Positions 36,198-48,321 of a DNA stretch of 64,000 nt are shown here, one piece after another. Under the pieces are notes generated by a model that was not told the origin of the DNA, made no database searches, and saw only the letters and a program-made list of their open reading frames with translations. The translations under genes and the position numbers were made by a program. The stretch is taken from NCBI GenBank assembly GCA_014904845.1, contig MU119230.1:186001-250000 (forward strand). The letters are read 5' to 3'. Origin of the DNA: Acephala macrosclerotiorum. Lineage: Eukaryota > Ascomycota > Leotiomycetes > Helotiales > Mollisiaceae. Every line of letters starts with the position of its first letter. Position 1 is the first letter of the stretch.

Positions 36198-36386
36198 TTA
36201 TCCTTCGATTCGAGTTCGCCATGCATAGGGATGGCGCTCGCGGGTAATAGTAGGAGATGCGATCTTCAATCGCCGATGCCTCTGGAGATAGATGACTGAC
36301 ATGTAGACAAGGATAATCAAAAGGATGCCAGTCATGGAAGCGAAGAGAATAATGAGAAGAAGAGGCTGATCGATTTTCAGAGCCAT
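36198..36386 (-). CDS. putative small single-pass membrane protein
   Basis: A 62-residue frame begins MALKIDQPLLLIILFASMTG and continues hydrophobic to about residue 33, followed by the basic stretch LQRHRRLKIASPTITRERH. The pattern of one helix with a positive cytosolic tail is typical of small membrane proteins. A second frame continues past the stop (RIRHSAVGERSWGSELRRNG to 36076), so an alternative or longer gene is possible. No family is recognised. Confidence 0.3.
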   Translation of the reverse strand: MALKIDQPLLLIILFASMTGILLIILVYMSVIYLQRHRRLKIASPTITRERHPYAWRTRIEG

Positions 36387-37855
36387 GTCTCAAGGTTCAT
36401 AGTGCGGGATTCGGGAGATCGTGGTTGTGGAGAAGCCTTCGGGTTACCTGCTGGCTGTCAGCGACCTTTCTCTGACAGTCAGCCGAGATGTGACCCACAT
36501 ACAACGGGTACTATGTGATCCGCAGACGTTCCCTTTGTGCTCGAAGGGAGATTCGTTTCCAGGAGATTTTGTGAACTGTTCACAGTAGTAATGGCCGACT
36601 GTCGCTTACTCGACTGGTATGGCTGACGAATGGAAGCCTAAGAGTAAGGACAATAGGGAGTTAAGAATAGGACTAGGTGTAATTTAGGTAAATGCAACGT
36701 TTGAACTCGTTCTTGAGAGGCGAAGAAGGTCTTTACGAGTCACTTTTGACCACATTGCGGCAGGTGCAAACGCAAAGTGTAACACGAAGGAGCGACCGAC
36801 ACCACACGAACATCTGCTTTACTCCTGTAGACCACACGGTTAAATCATTTCTTCTCTAACAATCTAATCAAGGTAATCATTCCCAGTCTCGCCCACGTCC
36901 TCAACGGGCACGCATGTCGTCTCTTGGGGAAGGTCACACGTGATCATACACCCTTGTTAGAAGCGATATATCTACCTACTTCATACTGTAGCTCTAGCAA
37001 ATAATAATATTTTGGAGAATAGACTTATTAGAAGGCTCTAGGATACCGGAATACCCCGTTACTCGTCAAGATGGGGTAATCGTGCTGGAAATTCCCGGCC
37101 TGCGGGGCTCACTAGCTTGTTAGTTCCTACAATGTGCAAAATCTCAAAGATCCAAAGATCGCCAGCAGCACGAGTTCGGATTCTTAGAAGCCACTCCTTT
37201 CTTTTGTAGTGCCTAAATCGTAGATGGAGGCTAAGGGCACACTTGGAATTTGCAGGGTTTGGAGCATGGCAAGACAGGCAGACCTCATCAGCTGAAATCA
37301 TCACCCCATCCTGTCCACTTTGGCTTCCGACTCACCGTGCTCAGGCTTGCGATAGCCGAACGCCATTTCGGCTAGGGGTCCACCGGACAGGCGGCATCTT
37401 CAACTCGGTCGAAAAATATCAAGGAACCGTTCTGGAAGGAAGTGAGTGGCGCCTGCCGTGTTCTAGCATTATTGTTAAGCAATTCTGGATGACAAGGAAC
37501 ATTTTTGTCTAAGCACTTGGACTTAAATATCCTTCTTCGACGAGCGTTTGATGGCCTTCTGTCTATAAGACCCATATATCTGAATTCGCACACACTCTTG
37601 TGACACACCGTGTGGGGGTTGTTGTAATGGGCTATTCGGAGACAGTTGCCTACGAACTTGTTAGGCAGGGCAACGGAGTAGACAACAAGTGGTACGCGAT
37701 GTATACGAAGCACAGAAAACCCTGAGAATATGCAGGTGATAGATATACGGTGAAGAAGAGACTTAGGCACTGTTGGTAACTACGCAGTACAGAGGTTTCG
37801 GATCCAAGAGCTTTAAAGGCTACTCCCGGGTATGTGGGTCAGCCATTGACTTGAC
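36387..37855. other. intergenic, nothing recognised
   Basis: Short frames only; no supported gene, RNA or repeat. Confidence 0.45.
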
Positions 37856-37982
37856 GCGGATAGGTCGTGCATGTTGGCGCCGGAAGAAGTACCGGCCTTG
37901 GTACTTCTTTGTTGATTGGTGGTGTGGCGTAGTGGCGCAAAGAAGAAATTATGGAAATTCGAGACCTATCCGCAGCCACACC
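37856..37982. repeat. nested inverted repeats, possible structured RNA or MITE remnant
   Basis: An outer perfect 11 bp inverted repeat, GCGGATAGGTC (37856-37866) and GACCTATCCGC (37963-37973), encloses a perfect 10 bp hairpin, AAGAAGTACC-GGCCTT-GGTACTTCTT (37884-37909). A third perfect pair, GGTGTGGC (37921-37928) and GCCACACC (37975-37982), crosses the outer stem, so the two cannot form together except as a pseudoknot. Function unknown. Confidence 0.6.
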
Positions 37983-38059
37983 CTAGTGTTTTCAGGTAAC
38001 TGCACGCTATCCTCGACATACCTAGAAGGTCTGCATCTACTGGTACATCCACGCTGCAG

Positions 38060-38649
38060 TCATAACAGCGTTCTACTGATGGTGGCTTGTTCTCCGTGAT
38101 TGCGGTGTACTACATTCCCATTCCCAGCCAACTGAAAACTGGGCGGTAAAAGTACTTTCTCTGAAAAATGAGGCTCAGAATCTCGAGTTGGTTTGAGATA
38201 ATCGAGCAGGCCCGACAGAAGAAACTTCGACGATCCTTGTTCAGCTTCCTTAAGTGAGACGAATCCTTGCCAGTTGTTTTCTTCGTGTGTAATCTGGGGC
38301 GTCTGGCTGTTGTCATTCGGGGGAAGGGGTGTGGTGAGGGAGATGGCTCCCATGATATAAGTGCAGTGAGGGTAATCCCACTTCGGACAGGCTAATGCTT
38401 CAAGGCCTTCTGGAAACCTTAGCATTCAAGGTACGTCCCAATACGCTAGCGTCCTCTTGAAAGTAGCTCCCGCATAGTGTAGCCGTTGATAATCTGGTAA
38501 GTTGATTCCTCCACAGTGTTGAGAAAAAGGGGTAGACCATGCAAATTCGTTGGAGTTTCAATCGAAAGACGATCGCTGAGATCTCGATAGGCGTAAAGCC
38601 CCCAATCCTTGAAATCGACATTCGGGGGTATCGTGAGCGTGTCATTCAA
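38060..38649 (-). pseudogene. possible broken gene, unknown product
   Basis: Two minus-strand frames look coding. The upstream one begins MNDTLTIPPNVDFKDWGLYA and runs to YTMRELL. The downstream one starts LRFPEGLEALACPKWDYPH and contains NNWQGFVSLKEAEQGSSKF. They are separated by stops around 38425-38460 with no usable donor site, so a frameshift is more likely than an intron. The 5' part overlaps the upstream extension of the velvet gene on the other strand, which suggests that extension is not translated. No domain recognised. Confidence 0.25.
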
Positions 38650-38721
38650 GTCGAAAGCCAGAGACTAACGTCCTCCACGAACTTGCTTCTAGGCAACCAG
38701 CGATATCCTCAAGGAGACATC

Positions 38722-39285
38722 ATGCTCGGACTCGCCGTTCAACCTCCCCAACAAGCCCGTGCAGGTGTGGCTCTCTACCCTCCCACTGCGGCTCGCCTTA
38801 GCAGTGAGACTAGCATTTTCGAAGAGCTGTCTCAAATATGGGCAGTTGCTACCCTTGTGCATTATAGTGGCGAGGTTCTAGATGACCAGCTGGGCGGAAA
38901 GGTTACCGACTCCGCACACCCTCTTCCTGAGAGCACACATGGAAGCTCTTCGTCAAGCAGTAGCTCAAGCTCTGAGAAGGACAGAGCGTACTTTTATTTT
39001 CCTGATCTCGTTGTTCCGTCGCCAGGACGCTATTGCATTCGAGTGAGCCTCATGCAGATGGACTACTCAAGCGAAGCCTCTCCGGAAGGAGTGGTAGTAG
39101 TTCGTGAATATGTTGATAGCCGCTGGATCGATGTGGTAGATAGGGAAACGGCCACATCAAGGCCGAGTGAGTTCACCAATCCATTTTATCGAAGGGCAAA
39201 CTGACTACGAGCAGGTGGACGTGAGCGTGCCTTCTTGAGAGTCTTGAAGAATGACGGACAGCAAGTCCCTTCTACTCCGGACTAG
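38722..39285 (+). CDS. divergent velvet-domain protein
   Basis: Velvet proteins are fungal regulators of development and secondary metabolism with an NF-kB-like DNA-binding fold. Two exons, 38722-39166 and 39215-39285 (48 bp intron: GTGAGT, CTGAC, CAG), give 171 aa. Velvet-like elements are LAVQPPQQARAG near the start, YPPTAARL, GKVTDSAHPLPE, a Ser-only insert of about ten residues, AYFYFPDLVVPSPGRYCIRV, and the C-terminal RAFLRVLKNDGQQVPS across the intron. The frame is open back to an ATG at 38539, which would add 61 residues, but that part does not look conserved and overlaps a coding-like frame on the other strand, so I prefer 38722. The sequence is shorter and more divergent than VeA, VelB, VosA or VelC; no subclass is assigned. 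Confidence 0.65.
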
Positions 39286-39864
39286 ATGGTTTGACCATGG
39301 CCGAATAGACATCAGGCTTGGGCTATTGGCGTGATTGGTTGGAACGGGTTTCTTGAATTTTGTCCTTCAGTCCTTACAAGAGTTAGAGTTATTGTGGAAA
39401 TGGAAGAGGTTGAATGGAATGCCTACAAGAGGGATGAACATTGGCATGATAAGATCCATATGAGATGGAATTAGGTTATTTGAAGGAAAACAGCACTTCA
39501 GGTAGAAACAGTATGCCAGATGATCGAAGGCAGGACACAGATAGCTAAGAGTCTATCCTTAATATTTGGATTCTATTGATCGAATAGAAACATTCAAATT
39601 GGCCGCTGTGATGTACGTGACATTGCACATACTATAACAGATACATGTTTCCTAGGTGAGGTGGCAAAAGACAAATCATTGTCGCATGAGGTCGCTATTT
39701 GCATGAATTTCACGAAGGGGCATAGTTGGATGCTAAAGTGTACCACGGTCACGTGCCAACCCTAAATTTTCCAGGTTGCGCCTTCCCTTTTTGAGGCGGG
39801 AGTCATAGAATGAGTAACAGCGGAAAATCGGACCCTCAAAACCCCCACACACGTCGAATCGTTC
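39286..39864. other. intergenic between velvet and ArgRS genes
   Basis: This is the 3' flank of the velvet gene and the promoter of ArgRS. No further gene was seen. Confidence 0.5.
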
Positions 39865-42020
39865 ATGAATTCTTCTTTTTCTTGCTTGACAAGAATATCT
39901 CGACTGTGCCCTGGATTCCCTCCATCCCAAATTAAGCCAATTCTATTTAAAACGCGTCTGCAGACCAAACGCGCTTTCAGCCAAACCTGCAACATGGCGG
40001 CCGCAGCGTCTTCTCTGTCGGACATACTCAAGTCGCTGAGCTTACAAGAGCCTCTGCCAAAGTACCCGAATTGCTTCCCAGAAGTCAATCCCGTCGATAT
40101 CTACCGAGCACACCTTACTTCAATCCTCACAGGAGTTACTGGCGTTGATGCCTCCATCATATACCCCGCCTTGCAATGGACACAAACATTAGAGAAGGGA
40201 GACTTGGTTCTACCTGTACCAGCACTCCGAGTCAAGGGCAAGAAGCCTCCTGAGCTTGCTGCAGAATGGGTGGAGAAGGTGTGGAACTTCCTGCTTTTCA
40301 TTGGGAAGATTTCTTGTTAACGTTCCTCTGCCAGTTTCCCGAATCCCCTCTTGTCCACAAACCCACCGTTACTGGAACCTTCCTACAATTCTTCTTCAAA
40401 GTTGAAAAACTTGCTGAACTCCTCGTACCCTCAATTATCCATCGAAAGAATAACTATGGACTGAATCCATACCTTGGTTTAAAAGACAATCAAGATCCAA
40501 GCAAGGGCAAGAAGAGGATAATCATTGAGTTTTCTTCGCCGAACATTGCGAAACCTTTCCACGCTGGGCATCTTCGAAGTACAATAATCGGTGGGTTCTT
40601 AGCAAATCTATATGAGGGGTTAGGTTGGGACGTTATTAGAATCAATTATCTGGGAGACTGGGGCAAGCAATATGGATTATTGGCACTTGGTTTCGAGAAA
40701 TATGGTAACGAAAACGAACTTCTGGCTGATCCTATCAACCATCTGTATGAAATTTATGTCAGGATCAACAAGGACCTGACGGCGGAGAAAGACCAAATCA
40801 AGGCCTTAAAGGAGGCGGGCAAAGATAAGGAGGCATTGGAGTTGGAGAATGAAGGTCTGGACGAGCAAGCCCGTCGATACTTTAAAGCCATGGTCGATGG
40901 TGACGAGAAGGCCGTTGCACAATGGGCTCGATTCCGTGGTATGAGCATCAAACGGTACAAAGAGACGTATGCTCGACTGAACATCCACTTTGACGACTAC
41001 TCCGGCGAGAGTCAGGTCAAACAAGAACGCATGGATTTTGCCGCGCAGAAGATGGCCGATATGGGTGTCTCGGAAGAATCTGAGGGAGCTATCATCGTCG
41101 ACTTCAGCAAGCATGTTCCAGGCAAGGCAGGCAAATCGCTCGAGCGCCCAATCATCAAGAAGAAGGACGGAACTGCCCTCTACCTTACTCGTGATATTAG
41201 TGAGATGATGCAGCGAGAAGACAAGTACCACTTTGACGAGATGATCTACGTTGTCGCTTCCCAACAAGACCTGCATTTAAAGCAACTCTTCAAGATCATC
41301 GAATTGATGGGCTATAAGGAGCTCGCAGCAAAATGCACACATATCAACTTTGGTATGGTGCTCGGTATGTCAACTCGAAAAGGTACCGTGAAGTTTCTCG
41401 ATGATATCTTGCACGATGTGGGTGAAAAGATGCACGAAGTGATGCAGAAGAACCAGGCCAAGTACGAACAAGTCGAGAACCCCGCTGCCACAGCCGATAT
41501 TCTGGGTATCAGCTCGGTCATGGTACAAGATATGTCCGGAAAGCGTATCAACAACTACGAGTTCAACATGGAAGCAATGACTTCTTTCGAAGGCGACACA
41601 GGACCATACCTCCAATACGCCCACGCCCGTCTCTGCTCCATCACCCGTCGTGCGAACATGTCGGAAGACGTTATCCGCACCGCCAACCTCTCCTTACTCA
41701 CCGAACCCCATGCCCAGAACTTGATCCGTGTCATCAGTCAATATCCGGACGTGGTTCAGAATACGTTGAAGACTCTCGAGCCGACGACGATTCTGACCTA
41801 TTTGTTCAAGATGACACATACGCTGAGTAGTAGTTATGATCATCTTAGAATTGTGGGGAGCGAGCCAGAGTTGGCGAAAGCTCGTATGGCGCTTTATGAT
41901 GCGGCTCGTATTGTGCTGAATAACGGCATGCGGATACTAGGGTTGTCGCCTGTTGAGCGGTATGTTTTCCCACCTTTCCTTTACTTGGAAGATATTGTAC
42001 TAATTTGCAATAGAATGTGA
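39865..42020 (+). CDS. RRS1: arginyl-tRNA synthetase, possible dual cytosolic/mitochondrial
   Basis: This class I enzyme attaches arginine to tRNA-Arg. Exons are 39865-40278, 40335-41959 and 42014-42020; the last exon encodes only the end of the conserved C-terminal PVERM. The long form is 681 aa. Key parts are the N-terminal additional domain, the HIGH-type motif in SSPNIAKPFHAGHLRSTIIG, NYLGDWGKQYG, QDLHLKQLF, and the degenerate KMSK region MSTRKGTVKFLDDIL, as in fungal ArgRS. Two in-frame starts are plausible. The ATG at 39865 has a weak context (T at -3) and adds an Arg-rich, acid-free leader ending KRAFSQTCN, a likely mitochondrial presequence. The ATG at 39994 (CAACATGG) is in strong context and would give the 638-residue cytosolic form. 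Leaky scanning to make both is inferred. Confidence 0.96.
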
Positions 42021-42468
42021 GCGATTCATTGTCGGCGGGCATTGTGTTGAAGATACCAAAAGAGTCTTGAACTCGCCATCAGGGCTTTCTGGGATGGATA
42101 GACCAGACTGGCCTGGCTTGGGTGAGGCGTTTACAAGAGCATGCTTCCTTGGTGAAGCGGGAAAAGCATCACCACTGCATTGATTGATGGATTGATAGAA
42201 TATCACATTGAAATCACGATCATATGCGAAAGCGTATTGAATCAGGCGGACTTCTTTTATGCATAAGTTCCATTCAATTTTCCTATCATGACTATGTGAC
42301 ATAGGAGTGCTATTCAATATGTGGTATCTGACGCCCTTTCATCCCATCCTCAACGCCCTGAAGAATATAATTTCTGCTCACTGAGTAATTTGTTCCTTTA
42401 TTCATCTCACGTCTGACTTCTCTTCTATCTTATCAAAACACCCGCCACCAAACCCTAAGTTCGGACAG
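42021..42468. other. intergenic between convergent genes
   Basis: About 450 bp between the 3' ends of ArgRS (plus) and the pseudokinase-protease gene (minus). Nothing else recognised. Confidence 0.5.
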
Positions 42469-45400
42469 TCAACTCGAACTAACACTCAACCCCTCCCTCA
42501 CCCTTTGAGGTATCATACTCCTTTCACTAACACTAACCCTCCCTGTATGTTTCTGTCCCTGTCCCGAACTCATCATCCTCATTGGCAGGAAACTCATATC
42601 TTCTTTCTGATTCTCTCTTTCCCGTTCCCTTTCTTTCCCCGCATCTCTCTCTTTTGGTATCTGGGTTTGGCCTGAGAATTGGTCTTGTCCTTGCTCGGAC
42701 AGAGAGGGGGAGTGAGATGGGTCGAGACCTGCGATGTGTTGGATGGTTGAGGTGGCGAGGTTGCCGATTTGTGTTGGTGTCGGTGGGAGTTTTAGTTCCT
42801 GGAGCATTTTTGTTATTTCGCTTTCGTCGAGAACGTCGATTTGTTGGCGTCCTCGGCGGGGTTCTGGCTCCATGATTCTAGGAATCTCGTCCACACGATC
42901 ATAAACCACCTCGCCGCCCGGGAGCTTGACAGTTTTTGCTTTAAGCGTGATACCGATGTCGTGGAGTAGAACGTCCATGGGACATATGTATGCGACGCCT
43001 TTCTTAGTGCTCCATGCTAGGACACAACCACATACTTCCCCATCGTTGCCTATCACCCATGCCCCTGAATCACCTGGGATACCGAGTTTTTGGCGATGGG
43101 AGGAGACTTGGTAGGATACGGATGGTGTTTGGCGACCAGATATCTTCACTGATACCATTGCTTGACTTATTCTCCCAGCTTGTAACCCGGATGTGCGAGC
43201 CAGGCAATGGACTGGTGTGTTGCTTAACTCCTCAGTTCGCTTTACAGCAGTAGGGTAGGATGATTGGTCGATGTGCGAAGGTAAGAAGCGGGAGCCGCCA
43301 GGGATGGAGTTTGCGGTTGGGAGGCGATGAGAGGAATAAGAGAACAGTGCCCAGTCGACTTCGTGGACTAGTCCGTTTTCGGTGCGGCGACGGATGCCAG
43401 AGGAGGCATAGATAGAGCCGAGTTGGAAGGAGTCGAGGTGGTCTTCGTCTCGGGTTGAAGGATCAGGATAGAAATCCGAAGGAATGTCGTCGATTGCTGG
43501 TTGTGTGACGAAGTAAGATTCTCCGCAGCCAAGGGGGACACCCGGGATATCGCCTGGCGCTTGGTCTTCGTCGTCCTGGTCTTCGTCGAAATGGGATAAG
43601 GAGAGGAGATCTTCATCGTCGGAGTCGTATTCTGAGGAGTGGATGCTGGAGTTGTCGTCGATGTCGGATTCGTAGTCGGAGAGAGTATACATGTACTCTT
43701 CATCGCCGCTGTAGGCTGAAGATTCGGAGAAGGTGAGATCCGGTAAATCTCTGTATGCCGAGGAGCGGAGAATGGGGGCTGTTGTGTCGAGGACCTCGTC
43801 GTCTTCGTTATCTGAGGGATCGTCGAGCATGTGGTGAACTGTCATGCCGTATGGCTTGTCATCGACGATGATCATGCCCCCCAGTGAGACAGGGGGGAGA
43901 TGCTTTTCATCAACATAGGCTCCAATAGATGCTCCATTCGTGGGACATTCTTGATGACCTGGATTCGCGGCCTCGAGAACATCACCATCGTGGGCCATCG
44001 ATCTTTTAGCGCCATGCTTGCGTGAGCGAACGACCTTGCCGCGGCAGACCTTAAGTCCAAAGACTGCCTTATCATAGGCCAAATGCTTCTTCAGTATACT
44101 TCGGACTTTGGTAACGCTGGTGCAAATGACGAGAATTGTGGGTTTCGCTGTTGCGGGCGTTTCGCCAATGCTCTCAAGACTTATCTCCACTGACTCGGGA
44201 TATTTCTTATAGAAGCCACGAAGGACGTGGTTGATGTGGGGTAGCAGACCACTTTGCCAGAAGTCGAGGAGCTCTGGGCTGATTTTGAGTGAGGGGTAGG
44301 TTCGAAGCTTCGACTTGGCTTTATCTGGGATCGGGGTTGGGACTATAATTGTTAGTATAAGGCCTACAAATTTTGCATGCAGTAAACATACCAGATGACT
44401 TGACAACCGGTTTCTCGGACCAACCCATCTTCTCAGGAAAGGTAGTAGAGGACTTCCCGTACGAGCTCTTCTCCGACCAAGCGGATCTCGATCCGGTCGG
44501 TGTCGCTGTACTCGGGATCACGTTCAAAGCAATGGTCGACTTCTCGCTGGTCATTTTCCTCTGTGGCGTCGATGATCTCGAGACTTTCATCGGCGTGGAA
44601 GGCATCGGAGGAGAATCGTCACTCTCTTCAGTCGACTCATCCGAACTCTCGTCGATAGCGCAGCAGGTATCGAGAGCCTTGGAGACTTTGAAAAACACCT
44701 TTTGATGCATGACATCCGGCCTTGCTCTTTGCGAGAGCTCATCGTTAGGTGCATTCCAGCATGCTTGAACAGCCTTGACATAGAGGCTGCCACATCGAGC
44801 TGCGAGTTGTTTGAGGACGCTAACTGGATTTTCTGGGATAGCAGAAGCCATAGGGAAGATGTCGTGAAGAGAGGTCCAAAGACCTATTTCTAGGAGAAGC
44901 ATGGCTAGACTGTACAAGTCCAAAGACTTACTTTCGGAAGTGAGTCGTGTATATCGAGTGGTTCGAGGATCCAGAGAATGCCTGTATAAAGATAAAGCAT
45001 CTGGCGAGGTATCGGAACTATCTGTCGCGTTATCAGAGAAAAGGTCGCAGGAGGTGAGATACGATTGTCGCATGTTGACCTGGCTCAAATCGAGTCGATT
45101 CTGCGGCTGATGTTCGATAAATAAAATGTTCGAAGCGACGACGTTACCATGCACAACTCCTTTTGCGTGAAGATCGAAAACGGCACTAGCGACGTTATAA
45201 GCTAGTCGATACTTGACCTCGAGGCTAGGCTCGTAGTTCTGGCTGTACAGAAGGTCCGAGAGGATAGTGATCGAGGGCATCCTAGGGCTTTCGATATCGA
45301 TCGGTCCAAAGTGCGTCGGTAAGGCGTACAGGAGACAAAACCGCGAATGCTCAGGCTCCTCGAAATACCCAATCAAACCTAGCAACCCAACCAATATCCT

Positions 45401-46432
45401 TCCAGTCGATATGTAAGATTGAGACAAAGCAGCGAAAAGTTTCTCGAAGCGAGTGAGTGAAGGCGTGATACCCGTAATGGAATAAATAGGATCGTAAGGC
45501 GCGTACTCCAATAACACCGGAACAGCAGGAAATGATTGTCCACCCATACCTATTTTCCTCAATTCGTGGAGCGAAGTCGTCGGTCTCCTCATAAAGACAA
45601 TCTGTCTGTGTGATTTAGCCGGTGGCAACATACCGGCTGGCATCGTCTTCATCTCTCTTGGCCAGATGATACTTTTCGGGTCAACCTGTTGCGGCGTCTG
45701 CATCCTAGAACTCTCAAATTGTCTCTCCTCAATAACCTTCTTCTTCTGCACAGCCATCATACTCTCCTCCTCTTTTCTCGGCTCTGGAATTTTCTTCGCT
45801 GATTGTCTCGTCCGGGAAAGGTCGTAGAGAGTATCGATACTCATCGTCAGATCCCTGATCAAATCCTGAAATCGGCTTTTATCCCAGACAATCAAAGCAC
45901 TCTTACTCTTCTCTCCCTTCTCACCCATATCTCCACCAGCACCAATTCGTCGACTAGCAGCCCATAATGGTTCAGCCTCAGCAAGGATCTCCTTAATAGT
46001 TCCCATTACGGAGCCAACGAGTTCTGAGAGGCCAGCTTTGTTGATGCTTTCATCGATATCAGGTGATGTGAGTTGCTCTGGGTCACTCCATTCCAAACCC
46101 CAACTCACAAGTCTATCCTTTTGGATGCGGAGCTTTCGATGCAGAACCTGTAATTCTGGATCTTCTTGAGGTGTGTTTATTGGCTCCTTCACAAATTCAT
46201 AGCTCGTTTTGGTGTCCGTGCTGCATCGAATTAGTATGAGAGCAAGGCAATTGTACTGAGAAAGCTCCCAAGAGTAGTGATGCCCATGTGTCTTGACGTC
46301 CCAGTGGAGTAACCGACCCGCAGCTCCTGAGCTCCCATACGGAAAGATAACAAATAGGATAGAAATTAATACGTACTACATCTTCGTCAACCGGCGCTGA
46401 AAGGGCCGGGGGAGGGAGAATAAAGACTCCAT
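42469..46432 (-). CDS. HeLo-like / pseudokinase / trypsin-like protease fusion
   Basis: Three exons, 46377-46432, 44392-46220 and 42469-44342, give 1252 aa; both introns are phase-consistent (156 bp with CATACTAATTC, 49 bp with ATACTAACA). Residues about 20-165 resemble the helical N-terminal region of fungal HeLo/prion-inhibition proteins ([34 protein letters not shown]). Residues about 205-540 are kinase-like, but the catalytic loop reads [13 protein letters not shown] instead of HRD, and SCDLF replaces DFG, so catalysis is unlikely. A Ser-rich linker follows. The C-terminal part has a trypsin-fold triad in order: His in YGMTVHHML (about 797), Asp in EVDWALF (about 957) and Ser in [10 protein letters not shown] (about 1054). 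A long acidic Asp/Ser/Tyr-rich insert lies between His and Asp. The protease looks intact. Partner and substrate are unknown; a signalling or cell-death role is inferred only from the HeLo resemblance. Confidence 0.8.
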
Positions 46433-47899
46433 GTTGGGTCAAGTCACATGCAACTCTCAATTGAACCTTGGAAGTGGTGATTTGAGCTGAAACGTGACGG
46501 TCTTGAAGGTTGAAAAGAAAGGGGTATCATGTAGATAGAAAACAACAATGAAGAGGAGAAGCAGAGAAGAGAACGCAGCTCATTCCGTCTGATGAGGTCG
46601 AGGTCGTTGGGCGGCTGCCTTCGCGTATGCGTGGAGGGAAGGGAAGGAAAGAATGTGGTTGCCTTGGTCTAACCTGTTTTGGTCTTCCGAAGTGGGTCTC
46701 CGCTTCTTGCTTGGTGCTGGACTCTCGATATTCAGCATTTGAAAATTTGCTCTTTGAGATAGATTTATGAGCTGGACATTTCCAGATTTTCTTCGATATG
46801 TGCGAATAACCACTGAGTGGTCTAAAATCCTCGAGTTAAAGACATAGATTCGAAGTTTTTAAGTAAATGCTAAGTGAAAGTCACGTGTCACGTCTCGGGC
46901 TCTTGGGTCCCCGCAATACGAAGATCATCAGCACCAATGCCCTGTCAAACCATCAAAAATCTTCCATCAACCCAGCAGGACCCTCGATGTCAACAACGAT
47001 CCTCCATTCGTTTCCCAGAAATCCCGTGTACTTTGAGTTCCTGTTGCCTGCGAGCGGACTTTGGGTAGCCCGATTCTTGCAGCATACAAGCTCTAAGACG
47101 GGACCAGCGATATTTGCCTCCACCTAACTTGTCCGTGGAGGCGAGGTTCAAGATGGTTACCTGAGATTCTTGTTTGTCACTTCAATGACCTTCCGCTCAC
47201 CGACACACAGAGTGACATGCTTCACGCTCCGATTAATCTCGAATGAACGAAATCCGGGTGCATGTAACAGAGACTTGGAGAAGTGGTACGAAATCAAACA
47301 TCTGCTCCTCGATCGTTCGTTTGTCATGAGGGGACAGGTTGCTAGGCATCCTCCTGGTCTCCACTTCAGACCAACGCATCGTGGAATAGACTAATTCAAC
47401 TCGTGCTCATGATATAAGGAAGAATACCCAGAGGTCGACTCCACCAAATCGCCCTGCCACGAAACTCGTCATCACTAGGTCGAATCTAGAGCGTCCTAAC
47501 GACAACACAATTCAATATTTGATGAATTCGAAATGAAAAGGGAAGCTCCAAAACAGCCTATCGTCAAATTAGCAATCCTAAAATCCTAATCAAGAGGTAA
47601 TGCCAACACATATCGCCATCCTTGCTCCAAGAGATGCGCCTTCATCCAATCACCCAGACAAACGCCCACAACACAACATAACAGAGTTTCGAACAAGGAA
47701 GCCAAGGAAGGCATGGTTCATACTCTACATCGTCAGTGGATGACGAAGAAGTCGAGAACAACCTGTGTGCAAGTTAATTCGCCACCAGCGCAACACAGCC
47801 TCGAGAGTCGTCATCACTTCACTTCGACACCTAAACTAATTCGCATTTCATCCCTAATTGACAATAATCTTCAAAAGCTATCAGCCAAAGTTGAGGTTG
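46433..47899. other. intergenic
   Basis: This covers the 5' flank of the fusion gene and then sequence with no supported gene. Short frames on both strands have no domain content. Confidence 0.45.
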
Positions 47900-48321
47900 C
47901 TCTCCGAAACGCAGACGAATCATCAGCACTCTGAGAGTCGTTGGTACTGCGCCATGCTCAGATTCAGGCCGCTCGGCTCAAGTTCGCCTCTCCTCCAAGC
48001 CGTAGACATCTTCATCTGCCAACACTGCTTCAGTGACAGACAAAGACCCTCCCATTGAGCAGGACATAGATACCAAGCTTCATGGCACCTCCTGGAACGG
48101 CGCAACTATGTCTACTTTCTTGACTTTCCCACACCTACCTCTGCCCCGCCCAGGTTCTCAGGTATTATCCTTGCCCCTCGTCAAAGGAGAAGACCTTGCA
48201 TATACCAGATCCTCTGGGATATTTAACAGAGTTTCGTTGCACATCTCATCCATCGGAACTTCTCCGGAGCCTCCAGCGCCACTTCTCTCGTTGGTTAGAG
48301 CTGATCACATGGTATCTAAAC

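Noticed and set aside
37921..37982. tRNA-like stretch with A-box-like TGGCGTAGTGG, B-box-like ATTCGAGACC and pairing ends GGTGTGG/CCACACC
   Set aside because: It is only 62 nt long, the T-stem does not pair, and the distance from the T-loop to the 3' end is wrong. Better described as part of the nested inverted repeats.
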